In this document: positions 1 through 8,755 of the stretch, in pieces
Position numbering within the stretch: position 1 is the stretch's first letter
How the letters are laid out: the number at the start of each line of letters is the position of its first letter
Origin: Neorhizobium populisoli
Lineage (GTDB): Bacteria > Pseudomonadota > Alphaproteobacteria > Rhizobiales > Rhizobiaceae
Assembly (NCBI RefSeq): GCF_019430945.1
Contig: NZ_JAHYCB010000003.1
Span: 558,001 to 622,000 of the forward strand
DNA length: 64,000 nucleotides
Direction: 5' to 3'
The notes under the pieces: generated by a model
What the model saw: only the letters and a program-made list of their open reading frames with translations
Told to the model about the DNA's origin: nothing
Databases searched by the model: none
Translations under genes and position numbers: made by a program

Positions 1-2142
1 CGCCGCACCGAGGAAGGCGATGCCACCCTTGGTGATCATAGGCCCGCCGATGCCGGGCACGCCGACCTTGAAAGGCAGCGGCAGCGGAGTCATGTCGTAG
101 ACCGTGCCGTTGCGATGCTTGTAGGCGATCTTGCCGGTACGCAGATCCGCGCCGGCGACATAACCCCATGGCGGCGCCTGGCAGGGGATCTGCAGCGGAC
201 CGAGGAACGGTCCCATATAGACGCCGTAAGGTGCGCCCTCATTGCGGTTCAGACCCTGTTCGCTGCCCTTTTCGCCCTGGCCCTTTGCCGGGATATCGGC
301 GCGCGGCACGAGTTTCGAGGTAAAGGCGAGATAGGTCGGCATGCCGAACATCACCTGTCGTTCCGGATCGACCGCAACCGAACCCCAGTTGAACGTACCG
401 AAATTGCCGGGATAGATGATAGAGCCGTTCAGCGATGGCGGCGTGTAGCGGCCCTCGTAATTATACTGGTGATACCAGATACGGCAGACCATCTGGTCGA
501 TCAGCGTGACGCCCCACATATCCCGCTCTTCCAGCGGTTTCGGCTTGAAGGTGAGTGCCGAAGTCGGCTGCGTCGGCGCGGTGCGGTCCTCGGGGATAGC
601 GCCGCCCGGTGCCGGCTCTTCGGTGACCGGAAGGATCGGCTCACCGGTGCGGCGGTCGAGGACGTAGATGTCGCCCTGCTTGGTCGGGCCGACAAGCGCC
701 GGCACGACGGAGTTGTCGGGCCTGCTCAAGTTGAGCAGCACCGGCTGGGCCGGCACATCCATGTCCCAGAGGTCATGATGCACGAACTGCCGCACCCATT
801 TGTCGGCACCGGTATTGATATCGAGCGCGACGATTGAGGAGGAATATTTCTCCACATTGTCGCTGCGGCCCATGCCGAGCTGGTCCGGCACCTGGTTGCC
901 GAGCGGGATATAGACGAGGCCCAGATCCTCATCGACACTGAACACCGACCAGCTGTTCGGCGAGTTCGTCGTATAGGTCTGGCTCGGCTGCAGAGGCTGG
1001 GTCTGGCTTGGATTGCCGGCATCCCAGTTCCAGATCAGCTGTCCGGAATTGACGTCGAAGGCGCGGATGACGCCGGACTGAGACTGCGTCGAATAGTTGT
1101 CGTTGACCGCACCGCCGATAATGATCTTGTTGCCGACGATGGCCGGCGGCGAGGTGGAGTAATAATAACCGGCGGGATTGTATTTCATGCCGCTGGTAAG
1201 CTGCAGTGTGCCCTTGTCGGCGAAATTGCTGCAGACCTGACCGTTTTTGGTGTCGAGTGCAATCAGCCGGGCATCGGATGTCGGCAGATAGACACGCTCG
1301 GCGCAGGCGCTGCCGGGAGCGGCGGCCTGATCCTTGTAATAGCTGACGCCGCGGCAGGTCTGATGCTGCCGGTCCGGGTTCATTCCGGAATTCGGATCGT
1401 AGCGCCATTTTTCCTTGCCGGTCGTCGCATCGAGCGCGATGGCAAGATTGTGCGGTGTGCAGAGATAAAGCGAATTGCCGACTTTCAGCGGGGTTACCTG
1501 ATAGGTGGTCTCGCCCACATCGTCAGGCCGCTTCACGTCGCCGGTCTGGTAACGCCAGACCTCCTTGAGATTGGCGACATTCTCCACCTTGATCTGGTCG
1601 AGCGGCGAATAACGCTGGCCGTAGGGCGTGCGACCATATTGATGCCATTCACCGGCCGGGACATTGCCGCCCATTGGCGGCGCGGCTGCAACCGACTGCT
1701 CCGGCAGGTCACCACTCTGGTCATAGGGATCGAAGAACATCGACAGCACGGCGACCGCAACCGCAATCGCGACGGAAATCGCCAGCGGCGCAGCACTTGC
1801 ACCGTAGCGCATGCCGGTCGGGCTTACGAAACCGAGAGGTCTGCGGATCCAGGGTGTCAGCAGCCAGAGGCCGAGAATGATGATGAGGCCGCCGCGCGGC
1901 CCAAGCTGCCACCAGTCGAAACCGACCTCCCATACCGCCCAGATGAGCGAGGCAATCACAAGGACCGCATAGACGCGCAACGCGATCGCCTTGCGCATGA
2001 AAAGAAGCACAGCGGTGAGCACGAAACCCAGCCCGCAAATGAGATAATAGGCGCTGCCGCCAAGCAGCACCAACTGGCCGCCGCCAACGGCCAATGCGAG
2101 CCCGATCAGAATGAAAAGGACCGCCGTGATATTGATTGCCAT
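1..2142 (-). CDS. gcd: Membrane-bound PQQ-dependent glucose dehydrogenase, C-terminus cut by window edge
   Basis: Oxidises glucose to gluconolactone in the periplasm and passes electrons to ubiquinone. The frame is open from the ATG at 2142 to the window edge (714 codons). Residues 1-140 carry about five hydrophobic segments, the membrane anchor typical of this enzyme. After them comes a PQQ beta-propeller domain with the motif HHDLWDMDVPAQP near residue 455, the region holding the catalytic Asp in the E. coli enzyme. Family length is about 780-800 residues, so roughly 70-80 C-terminal residues lie outside the window. A GSR-type promoter lies 58-82 bp upstream. Family assignment is firm; whether it is active depends on PQQ supply, which is not visible here. 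Confidence 0.93.
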   Translation of the reverse strand, partial: MAINITAVLFILIGLALAVGGGQLVLLGGSAYYLICGLGFVLTAVLLFMRKAIALRVYAVLVIASLIWAVWEVGFDWWQLGPRGGLIIILGLWLLTPWIRRPLGFVSPTGMRYGASAAPLAISVAIAVAVAVLSMFFDPYDQSGDLPEQSVAAAPPMGGNVPAGEWHQYGRTPYGQRYSPLDQIKVENVANLKEVWRYQTGDVKRPDDVGETTYQVTPLKVGNSLYLCTPHNLAIALDATTGKEKWRYDPNSGMNPDRQHQTCRGVSYYKDQAAAPGSACAERVYLPTSDARLIALDTKNGQVCSNFADKGTLQLTSGMKYNPAGYYYSTSPPAIVGNKIIIGGAVNDNYSTQSQSGVIRAFDVNSGQLIWNWDAGNPSQTQPLQPSQTYTTNSPNSWSVFSVDEDLGLVYIPLGNQVPDQLGMGRSDNVEKYSSSIVALDINTGADKWVRQFVHHDLWDMDVPAQPVLLNLSRPDNSVVPALVGPTKQGDIYVLDRRTGEPILPVTEEPAPGGAIPEDRTAPTQPTSALTFKPKPLEERDMWGVTLIDQMVCRIWYHQYNYEGRYTPPSLNGSIIYPGNFGTFNWGSVAVDPERQVMFGMPTYLAFTSKLVPRADIPAKGQGEKGSEQGLNRNEGAPYGVYMGPFLGPLQIPCQAPPWGYVAGADLRTGKIAYKHRNGTVYDMTPLPLPFKVGVPGIGGPMITKGGIAFLGAA

Positions 2143-2199
2143 GATTGAACCCTGTCCGGATGGATTTCGGGCGCGTGGGAACCCTGCGTCCTGCCCGTC

Positions 2200-2224
2200 A
2201 ACACAAGCTTTGCGCAAAGGTTCC
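2200..2224 (-). promoter_or_regulatory. EcfG-type promoter candidate upstream of gcd
   Basis: The minus strand reads GGAAC (2224-2220), 16 bp, TGTT (2203-2200). It matches the general stress response consensus GGAAC-N16/17-CGTT except for the first -10 base. It lies about 58 bp before the gcd start. The element is seen directly; sigma-factor use is inferred. Confidence 0.5.
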
Positions 2225-2336
2225 AGGCCGCAGGGCTGCCATGCAAATTTAACGGAACTGTCACACGGATAGGGAACTGAACAGAACCCGCATCATTGAA
2301 GACATAAACAAAAATCGCAGACGTTTTGGAGAGATA

Positions 2337-3062
2337 ATGGCTTACGAACTCTATTATTGGGATGGCCTTCAGGGCCGCGGCGAATATGTGCGCCTGGCGC
2401 TGGAAGACGCGGGCGCCGACTATGTCGATGTGGCGCGCACAGATGGCGGCAGCGACAAGATGATGGATTTCATGCATGGCAAACATGGTTCTGAAATGCC
2501 GTTTGCGCCGCCGTTCCTGAAGGATGGCGACCTGGTCGTCTCGCATGTCGCCAACGTCCTGTTTTATCTCGGCCCGAAACTCGGCCTCGCGCCAAAGGAC
2601 GAAAACGGCCGCATCTTTGCCAACGGCCTGCAACTGACGATCGCTGATTTCATGATGGAAGTGCATGATACCCATCATCCGATCAGCACCATGGATTATT
2701 ACGAGGACCAGAAAGACGAGGCCAAGGCGCGCTCGAAAGCTTTTCTCAAGAACCGGGTGCCGAAATTCGTCGGCTATTTCGAGCGCATCATCGCGGCCAA
2801 CCCGACTGGCAGCGGCTATACGGTCGGTGGCGCGCTGACCTATGTCGACCTATCGCTGTTCCAGATCGCCGAAGGTCTCTCCTACGCATTCCCGCGGGCG
2901 ATGAAGAATTTCGATGACAGATATCCGAACGTCGCCAAACTGCGCGACGTGGTGCGGGAGCGGCCGAATATCAAAGCCTATCTCGCATCAAAACGCCGGC
3001 TCGCTTTTAACGAGTCGGGCATATTCCGGCATTATCCGGAACTGGATCAGGACCCTGCGTGA
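2337..3062 (+). CDS. Glutathione S-transferase family protein
   Basis: A 241-residue protein with an N-terminal thioredoxin-like half (about residues 1-85, starting MAYELYYWDGLQGRGEYVRL, which resembles the glutathione-binding start of mu/pi/sigma-class GSTs) and an all-helical C-terminal half. It is probably a cytosolic GST acting in detoxification or peroxide defence. Length is near the usual 200-240 residues. An AGAGATA stretch precedes the ATG. No GSR-type promoter is visible in front of it. The substrate cannot be inferred from sequence, and the gene stands alone between gcd (divergent) and the sigma-factor operon (convergent). Confidence 0.85.
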   Translation: MAYELYYWDGLQGRGEYVRLALEDAGADYVDVARTDGGSDKMMDFMHGKHGSEMPFAPPFLKDGDLVVSHVANVLFYLGPKLGLAPKDENGRIFANGLQLTIADFMMEVHDTHHPISTMDYYEDQKDEAKARSKAFLKNRVPKFVGYFERIIAANPTGSGYTVGGALTYVDLSLFQIAEGLSYAFPRAMKNFDDRYPNVAKLRDVVRERPNIKAYLASKRRLAFNESGIFRHYPELDQDPA

Positions 3063-3073
3063 GCGGGGTCTTT

Positions 3074-3113
3074 ATCTAGATGAAGGCAAAGACATCTAGA
3101 TGAAGGCAAAGAC
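3074..3113. repeat. Perfect 20-bp tandem duplication
   Basis: The 20-bp unit beginning ATCTAGATGAAGG occurs twice head to tail (3074-3093 and 3094-3113) with no mismatch. The second copy covers the last codons and stop of the 22-codon minus-strand ORF. A perfect duplication suggests a recent event. Confidence 0.9.
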
Positions 3114-3164
3114 CGGCGCGATCGTCGCCAGAACGATGGCCGCTGCGATAAGAGTGAATTTCAT
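3096..3164 (-). CDS. 22-residue hydrophobic micro-ORF downstream of the sigma gene
   Basis: The ATG at 3164 is preceded by a GGAGG element 8 bp upstream. The product begins MKFTLIAAAIVLATIAPVF and ends in a short AFI tail, so it is essentially one transmembrane or signal-like helix after a single Lys. It starts 44 bp after the sigma-factor stop on the same strand, with no promoter visible between, so co-transcription is likely. The 3' end lies in a perfect 20-bp tandem duplication. No family was recognised. It could be a small membrane peptide, a sensor accessory or a non-functional remnant. Confidence 0.5.
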   Translation of the reverse strand: MKFTLIAAAIVLATIAPVFAFI

Positions 3165-3207
3165 GGGGGTGTCCTCCACGTGTGAGCGGCGGCCTTGCCA
3201 TCATGGC

Positions 3208-3714
3208 TCAGCCCGCCTCCTCTCCCAATTCCTGCAATATCTGGTGCCTGGCGCGGTTAAGCCGGCTTTTCACCGTACCGACCGCGCAATCGCAAATTTC
3301 CGCCGTCGCCTCGTAACTTTCACCGAGGATGGCGACCAGCGTCAGCACCTCGCGATAATGCGCCGGCAGCTTCTGCAGCGCCCGCTGCACCTCCCGCGCC
3401 CGGGCCGCCATCTCCTGGTTGGCTGCGATCGGCGTATCGCCGGAGACGTTATCCTCTATACCCGGGGCCTCACGCCCCAGCACTTTCGCACGCGTGTAGA
3501 AGGTATTGCGCATGATGGTGAAGAGCCAGCTTTTCAGCTTGGTGCCGCGCTCGAACTTGTCGAGATTGGCAAGCGCCTTCATCAAGGTTTCCTGCACAAG
3601 ATCGTCCGCATCGGTTGGATTGCGGCAGAAAGTACGGGCAAATGCGCGGAGAGCCGGAATAAGCTTCACTATATCTGCACGGGCGGGATCGCTGTTCAAC
3701 TGTGATTCAGACAC
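3208..3714 (-). CDS. ECF-family RNA polymerase sigma factor, EcfG-like (ECF15-type)
   Basis: A 168-residue sigma factor. Sigma region 2 covers about residues 15-85, with RNPTDADDLVQETLMKAL and the WLFTIMRNTFY stretch that contacts the -10 element. Sigma region 4 covers about residues 105-160, with LPAHYREVLTLV and ICDCAVGTVKSRLNRAR. These signatures resemble EcfG/RpoE2, the sigma factor of the alphaproteobacterial general stress response, normally held by NepR and released by phosphorylated PhyR. No PhyR or adjacent NepR is present, so it may be a secondary EcfG paralogue. A GSR-type promoter (GGAAC-N17-CGTT) sits about 50 bp upstream, suggesting autoregulation or control by the main EcfG. 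The EcfG-type assignment comes from motif similarity, not a tree. Confidence 0.87.
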   Translation of the reverse strand: MSESQLNSDPARADIVKLIPALRAFARTFCRNPTDADDLVQETLMKALANLDKFERGTKLKSWLFTIMRNTFYTRAKVLGREAPGIEDNVSGDTPIAANQEMAARAREVQRALQKLPAHYREVLTLVAILGESYEATAEICDCAVGTVKSRLNRARHQILQELGEEAG

Positions 3715-3761
3715 CGTTGCCTACCCCTCCGAAGTCTACATGGCCTGGAATTTCGGTGGCA

Positions 3762-3787
3762 AACGCAGGCCCCGGCGATTTGGTTCC
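3762..3787 (-). promoter_or_regulatory. EcfG-type promoter upstream of the sigma-factor gene
   Basis: The minus strand reads GGAAC (3787-3783), 17 bp, CGTT (3765-3762), a full match to the GSR consensus. It lies about 48 bp before the sigma start codon and is divergent from the ku promoter 54 bp away. Confidence 0.7.
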
Positions 3788-3840
3788 AAGAAGATGAACG
3801 TGTGTTCATAAGCAACGCAGGATTTCGCGATCCACCTGCC

Positions 3841-3866
3841 GGAACAAAGCGCCACAACGGCCTGTT
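3841..3866 (+). promoter_or_regulatory. EcfG-type promoter candidate upstream of ku-ligD
   Basis: GGAAC (3841-3845), 17 bp, TGTT (3863-3866). It lies 38 bp before the preferred ku start and is oriented towards ku-ligD. NHEJ genes of Sinorhizobium meliloti have been reported to depend on the homologous sigma factor RpoE2, which fits. Confidence 0.6.
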
Positions 3867-3904
3867 GATAGAGCTTGTGAGAAGTTTCAGCCGGAGTTGT
3901 GATC

Positions 3905-4768
3905 GTGGCACCGCGTGCAAACTGGAAGGGCTATCTGAAAATCGGTGAATTGAGCTGCCCCGTGGCACTTTATACAGCCGCCTCCACATCGGATCGGGTC
4001 AGCTTCCACATCATCAACCGGAAAACCGGCCATCGCGTCAGCCGCCAGATGCTGGATTCGGACACCGGTAAACCGGTCGAAAACGACGATATCGTCAAAG
4101 GTTATGAGGTCGCGAGCGGCGAATATGTCTTCCTCGACCCTGATGAGGTGAAGGCGGCCGTACCGGAAAGCGACAAGACGCTTGAGCTCGAAGCCTTCAT
4201 TCCCTGCGACGGCATCGACACGATCTTTCTCGACCGCCCCTATTATCTGGCGCCGGCTGACAAGCCCGCCCAGGAAACGTTCGAACTGATCCGCAAGGGC
4301 CTGCAGGAAAAAGGCGTCGCGGCACTGGCCCACACCGTGCTGTTCCGGCGCTACCGCACATTGCTGATCCGCCCGAGCGACGAAGGCATGGTCGCCAGTA
4401 CCTTGAACTATGACTACGAGGTACGACCCGCCAGGGAGATCTTTTCCGACATCAAGAGCTTCAAGATCGAAGGCGAAATGCTCGATCTCGCCCGGCACAT
4501 CATCGATACCAAGAAGGGCAAGTTCGATCCGGAGAAATTCGACGATCGCTACGAGGCGGCTCTCGCCGAACTGATCAAGGCGAAGATCGAAGGTCGTAAG
4601 CTGAAGAAGAAGCCGAAGCCCGAGCCAAAAAAGGTTTCGAGCCTGATGGATGCCCTGCGTCAGAGCGCCGGCCCGTCGTCCACCGGCAAGAAGACGTCGA
4701 AGAAGAAGACCGCCGCCAAGAAAACTGTATCGCGTAAAACTGCCTCACCGCAGAGAAAGGCCGGCTGA
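3905..4768 (+). CDS. ku: Ku protein, non-homologous end joining (upstream copy)
   Basis: A bacterial Ku of 287 residues. It forms a homodimeric ring that threads onto double-strand DNA ends and recruits LigD. The Ku core spans about residues 1-205, starting MAPRANWKGYLKIGELSCPVA. A Lys-rich C-terminal tail (about 225-287, with repeated KK and TAKK stretches) is typical of the extended tails that bind DNA and LigD. The GTG at 3905 is preferred over the GTG at 3899 because GGAG at 3893-3896 is 8 bp from it and because the product then begins MAPR like the second Ku. ligD starts 2 bp after its stop, so the two form an operon. Confidence 0.95.
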   Translation: MAPRANWKGYLKIGELSCPVALYTAASTSDRVSFHIINRKTGHRVSRQMLDSDTGKPVENDDIVKGYEVASGEYVFLDPDEVKAAVPESDKTLELEAFIPCDGIDTIFLDRPYYLAPADKPAQETFELIRKGLQEKGVAALAHTVLFRRYRTLLIRPSDEGMVASTLNYDYEVRPAREIFSDIKSFKIEGEMLDLARHIIDTKKGKFDPEKFDDRYEAALAELIKAKIEGRKLKKKPKPEPKKVSSLMDALRQSAGPSSTGKKTSKKKTAAKKTVSRKTASPQRKAG

Positions 4769-4770
4769 GC

Positions 4771-7272
4771 ATGGCGCTCGAAACCTATCACGAGAAGCGT
4801 AATTTCGAGGTCTCGCCGGAGCCGCGCGGGAAAAAAGCAAAGACCGGCGGCAACAGTTTCGTCATCCAGAAACACGACGCCACCCGCCTGCATTATGATT
4901 TCCGGCTGGAAATGGACGGCGTGTTGAAAAGCTGGGCCGTGACCCGCGGCCCGAGCCTCGTGCCGGGCGACAAGCGGCTCTCTGTACATGTAGAAGACCA
5001 TCCCCTCGACTATGGCGGTTTCGAAGGTCAGATCCCCAAGGGCAATTACGGCGCCGGTGCGGTACTGCTCTGGGACCGCGGCACCTGGGAGCCGATCGGC
5101 GATCCGCACAAGGCCTACAAGAAAGGCCATATGGAATTTGCGCTCAAAGGCGAGAAGCTCGAAGGTCGCTGGCATCTGGTCCGCATGGGCCAGAAGCAAG
5201 GCGAGAAGCGCGAAAACTGGCTGCTGATCAAGGGCGAAGACGAATTTGCCCGCACCGAAGGTGATCAAGACATTCTCGAGGAACTGCCGCTTTCGGTGAA
5301 GACCGGCAAGACGCTCGATGAAATCTGGGGCCGCAAACCCACCGCCAAAAAGAAGGTGGTCAAGGCGAGCGCCAAGACAGCGCCGGCGCCGGAAGCGGAG
5401 AAGGTCGCAACTTCGAAAGTCAGGGGCGCGAAAAAAGCCAAACTTCCCGACTTTATCGAGCCGCAGCTGGCAACCCTGGTCAAGGCCGCCCCCTCCGGCA
5501 AGCGCTGGGTACACGAAATCAAGCTCGACGGTTATCGCCTCCAGGCGCATATCGCCGACGGCGAGGTGAAGCTTCTCACCCGCACGGGCCTCGACTGGAC
5601 TCATAAATTCGGCAAGGACGTCGTCTCCGCCTTCGAAAAGCTCGCTCTGAAACAGGCGATCATCGATGGCGAACTGGCGGTCGAAGCTGGCTCCGGCGCC
5701 ACGGATTTCTCCCTCCTGCAGCAGGACCTGAGCGAGGAACGCGATGACCGCTTCACCTTCTTCGCCTTCGACCTTCTGCATCTCGACGGATACGACCTCA
5801 CCGGCGCAACGCTCGTCAAACGCAAGGAAGCACTGGAAACCCTTCTGAAGGGCTCCGGCCCGATCCTGCGCTACAGCGAACATTTCGATGACGAAGGCGG
5901 GCTGGTTCTGAAACACGCCTGTCGGCTGAGCCTCGAAGGCGTCATTTCGAAAATATCCGACGCACCCTATCGCCCAGGCCGCGGCCGCGACTGGGTGAAG
6001 TCGAAATGCTCCGCACGGCAGGAATTCGTCATTGCCGGTTATGTACCGTCCTCGGTCAATTCGAAGGCGATCGGCTCGCTGGTCATGGGTTACTACGACA
6101 AGAGCAAGCTGCGCCACGCCGGCCGCGTCGGCACCGGTTATTCCAATGCGGTGGCGCAATCGCTGTTCAAGCGTCTTGATATCCTGAGTACCGGCAAGAA
6201 CCCCTTCGATGAAAAGCTCACCGGCCTGGAAAAGAAGGATGTCGTTTTCGTCGAACCCGGAACGGTGGCGGAAGTCGAATTTCGCGGCTGGACGGCGGAT
6301 GCCCATATCCGGCATGCTTCCTTCCGCGGCATTCGGGAAGACAAGGATCCCAAGGAGATCGTCCGGGAGGGCGGGCCTGTGAATACCACCGAGGAAAAGA
6401 AACCGCCGAAGCGGACGGTCAATCTCACCCATCCCGACCGGGTCTACTGGCCGGATGCAGGCGTGACGAAGGCGGGACTGGCCGACTATTACACTGAAGT
6501 CTGGCGGCTGATGGCGCCGTTCGTCGTCAACCGGCCGCTGGCGCTGCTGCGCGGGCCGGATGGCATTACCAGCCAGCTCTTCTTTCAGAAACACGGCTGG
6601 AAAGGCATGACCAAGAATGCGGTCCTCGTCAAAGACCCGACCGACAAGACCGATGAATATATCACTATCCGCGACCTCGACGGCCTGCTCGGGCTTGTCC
6701 AGGGCGCGGCTCTGGAAATCCATCCCTGGGGTTCGACGCTGGATGATTGGGAAAAGCCGGACATGGTCAATATCGACCTCGATCCCGGCGATGGCGTCTC
6801 CTGGACGGAGATCATTGCTGCCGCCCACGAGGTGAAACGGCGCTTCGAGGATATGGGCTTCACCGCCTTCGTCAAAACCTCCGGCGGCAAGGGCCTGCAT
6901 GTGGTGGCGCCGCTGAAGCCGAAAGCCGAATGGCCGGAGGTCAAGGACGCGATGAAGGCATTGGCTGACAGCATGGCCGGCGATACGCCGGACAAATACG
7001 TCTCGACCATCACCAAGTCGAAACGCAAGGGCAAGATCCTCATCGACTACCTGAGAAACGGCCGAGGCAACACTGCCGTCGCCCCCTACTCCAGCCGCGC
7101 CCGCCCCGGCGCCCCGGTTTCCATGCCGCTCGAATGGGATGAACTGGGTGGCGCCATCGGGCCTAACTATTTCACGGTGGCGAACACGCCGGCGCGGATC
7201 GCGCAGCAGACACGAGACCCCTGGGGTGATTTTCGCAAGGCGGAAGTGGTGTTGAAGTTCAAGGGAAAGTAA
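4771..7272 (+). CDS. ligD: Multifunctional NHEJ DNA ligase LigD (PE-LIG-POL)
   Basis: An ATP-dependent end-joining enzyme of 833 residues with all three LigD modules. The N-terminal 3'-phosphoesterase domain (about 30-170) has HYDFRLEMDG and KGNYGAGAVLLWDRGTWEP. The ligase domain (about 225-530) has the adenylation motif EIKLDGYR, with nucleophile Lys251. The C-terminal primase-like polymerase domain (about 545-833) has NIDLDPGDG as the metal-binding carboxylates. This order is that of Pseudomonas and rhizobial LigD. It is joined to ku by a 2-bp gap and followed by a palindromic repeat, then the convergent second ku. The Ala/Lys/Pro-rich stretch around 190-225 looks like a linker. Nothing appears truncated. 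Confidence 0.97.
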   Translation: MALETYHEKRNFEVSPEPRGKKAKTGGNSFVIQKHDATRLHYDFRLEMDGVLKSWAVTRGPSLVPGDKRLSVHVEDHPLDYGGFEGQIPKGNYGAGAVLLWDRGTWEPIGDPHKAYKKGHMEFALKGEKLEGRWHLVRMGQKQGEKRENWLLIKGEDEFARTEGDQDILEELPLSVKTGKTLDEIWGRKPTAKKKVVKASAKTAPAPEAEKVATSKVRGAKKAKLPDFIEPQLATLVKAAPSGKRWVHEIKLDGYRLQAHIADGEVKLLTRTGLDWTHKFGKDVVSAFEKLALKQAIIDGELAVEAGSGATDFSLLQQDLSEERDDRFTFFAFDLLHLDGYDLTGATLVKRKEALETLLKGSGPILRYSEHFDDEGGLVLKHACRLSLEGVISKISDAPYRPGRGRDWVKSKCSARQEFVIAGYVPSSVNSKAIGSLVMGYYDKSKLRHAGRVGTGYSNAVAQSLFKRLDILSTGKNPFDEKLTGLEKKDVVFVEPGTVAEVEFRGWTADAHIRHASFRGIREDKDPKEIVREGGPVNTTEEKKPPKRTVNLTHPDRVYWPDAGVTKAGLADYYTEVWRLMAPFVVNRPLALLRGPDGITSQLFFQKHGWKGMTKNAVLVKDPTDKTDEYITIRDLDGLLGLVQGAALEIHPWGSTLDDWEKPDMVNIDLDPGDGVSWTEIIAAAHEVKRRFEDMGFTAFVKTSGGKGLHVVAPLKPKAEWPEVKDAMKALADSMAGDTPDKYVSTITKSKRKGKILIDYLRNGRGNTAVAPYSSRARPGAPVSMPLEWDELGGAIGPNYFTVANTPARIAQQTRDPWGDFRKAEVVLKFKGK

Positions 7273-7287
7273 AGCGCTGCGGCGCGC

Positions 7288-7422
7288 CCCATCTTCCCCC
7301 TTGCGGGGAAGATGTCAGCGGAGCTGACAGATGGGGTGGTGGTGCCACGAACCCGACTGTCGAATATGTTGAACCACCCCCTCTGTCGCCGCTGGCGACA
7401 TCTCCCCCGCAAGGGGGAGAGG
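7288..7422. repeat. Dispersed palindromic mosaic repeat, copy 1
   Basis: About 135 bp lie between the convergent ends of ligD and the second ku. Outer arms such as CCCCCTTGCGGGGAAGATGTC and GACATCTCCCCCGCAAGGGGG are near-complementary, and an inner AGCGGAGCT segment is also palindromic. Two further copies occur at 18098-18237 and 35112-35242. It resembles RIME-type rhizobial intergenic mosaic elements; that name is an inference. Confidence 0.85.
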
Positions 7423-7431
7423 GAGTTCCCC

Positions 7432-8235
7432 TCACCGCTTCGGCGATTTTCTCTCCGCCTCCAAACTCTTCTTCAGCGCCGCGGTAATATCGATCACATT
7501 GCTGCTCCGCTCCGGCGCCTTGTCCTCGACCTTTTTCGTCTTTCGACCCTTCTTGCGTTTGGAGATTATCTCCAAGAGCCGGTCCTGCACCGGATCGTCC
7601 GCCATGGCAGGTGACCATGTCTTCGTCCGCTCGTCGATCACCTTCATCATCAGCTTCAGCTGGTCGGATTCCGGTTTCTGCTTCGGCTTGTCCGCAGCAT
7701 AATCATCCGCATCGCGCACCTCGTTGCCATACCGGAGCGTCCAGACAACGATGCCCTTGTCCTTCGGCAGGAGGAGTACGGCGCGTTCGCGGCGGTACAT
7801 GACGAGCCGGGCGATGCCGCCGGTCTTTGTCTTGGCCATCGCCTCACGGATGACGGCAAAGGCCTCGGCGCTCACCTCGTCGTCCGGCGCCAGATAATGC
7901 GGCCTGTCGTACCAGATCCAGCCGATCGAATCGGCCGGGACAAACGTCTCGATATCGATCGTTCGAGTGCTCTCGAGCCCGACATCCTCGATGTCCTCAT
8001 CCTCCAGCAGGACGTAATCATCCTCACCCTTCGGATAACCTTTCACCTGGTCATCGTCGTCGACCGCCTTGCCGGTCACAGAATCCACATAGATGCTCAT
8101 CACCCGGTTATGGGTCTTGGCATTGATGTTGTGGAAACGAACCTTGGCACCTTCGGAGATCGCAGGCGTCATCGTCACCTTGCAGGTGACCAGCGAAAGC
8201 TTGAGATAGCCTTTCCAGAAAACGCGCGGCGCCAT
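7432..8235 (-). CDS. Ku protein, second copy, convergent with ligD
   Basis: A second bacterial Ku of 267 residues starting MAPRVFWKGYLKLSLVTCKV at 8235. The Ku core covers about residues 1-210, followed by a charged linker with KKGRKTKKVEDK and a C-terminal segment ending in SLEAERKSPKR. This tail is shorter and less Lys-rich than in the other Ku. Upstream in-frame starts exist, but Ku homology begins at 8235. It has its own GSR-type promoter, divergent from that of the small gene at 8361. Paired Ku paralogues are known in rhizobia, where they can form heterodimers; that may apply here. Confidence 0.94.
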   Translation of the reverse strand: MAPRVFWKGYLKLSLVTCKVTMTPAISEGAKVRFHNINAKTHNRVMSIYVDSVTGKAVDDDDQVKGYPKGEDDYVLLEDEDIEDVGLESTRTIDIETFVPADSIGWIWYDRPHYLAPDDEVSAEAFAVIREAMAKTKTGGIARLVMYRRERAVLLLPKDKGIVVWTLRYGNEVRDADDYAADKPKQKPESDQLKLMMKVIDERTKTWSPAMADDPVQDRLLEIISKRKKGRKTKKVEDKAPERSSNVIDITAALKKSLEAERKSPKR

Positions 8236-8249
8236 CAACCCACTCCTGA

Positions 8250-8564
<315 letters not shown>

Positions 8565-8587
8565 CACTGTTCCATTTTTTCTGGAAC

Positions 8588-8625
8588 AAATAGGGCGCCT
8601 TCCTTGATAGGAGGGTGCCCTATTT
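8588..8625 (+). terminator. Intrinsic terminator after the small gene
   Basis: A 17-bp stem (AAATAGGGCGCCTTCCT against AGGAGGGTGCCCTATTT, two G-T pairs) closes a TGAT loop and runs into CATTTATT. A second small hairpin (GTTCCA/TGGAAC) lies just before it at 8569-8587. Confidence 0.8.
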
Positions 8626-8755
8626 CATTTATTGCCTGTGACTTTTTCGAGATATCGCAAGTTAACGGTCTTGCTGTATGGAGGATGGAGATAGGGTTTC
8701 GGGGCGGACTTTAGGTACGGCAGACTTGCCGATGGATATGGCGTCAGAGGTCGGG

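Noticed and set aside
4660..6900. 746-codon open frame antisense to ligD
   Set aside because: It exactly shadows the LigD coding frame in high-G+C DNA, lacks a start signal and has no recognisable domain. The LigD protein on the other strand is fully conserved.
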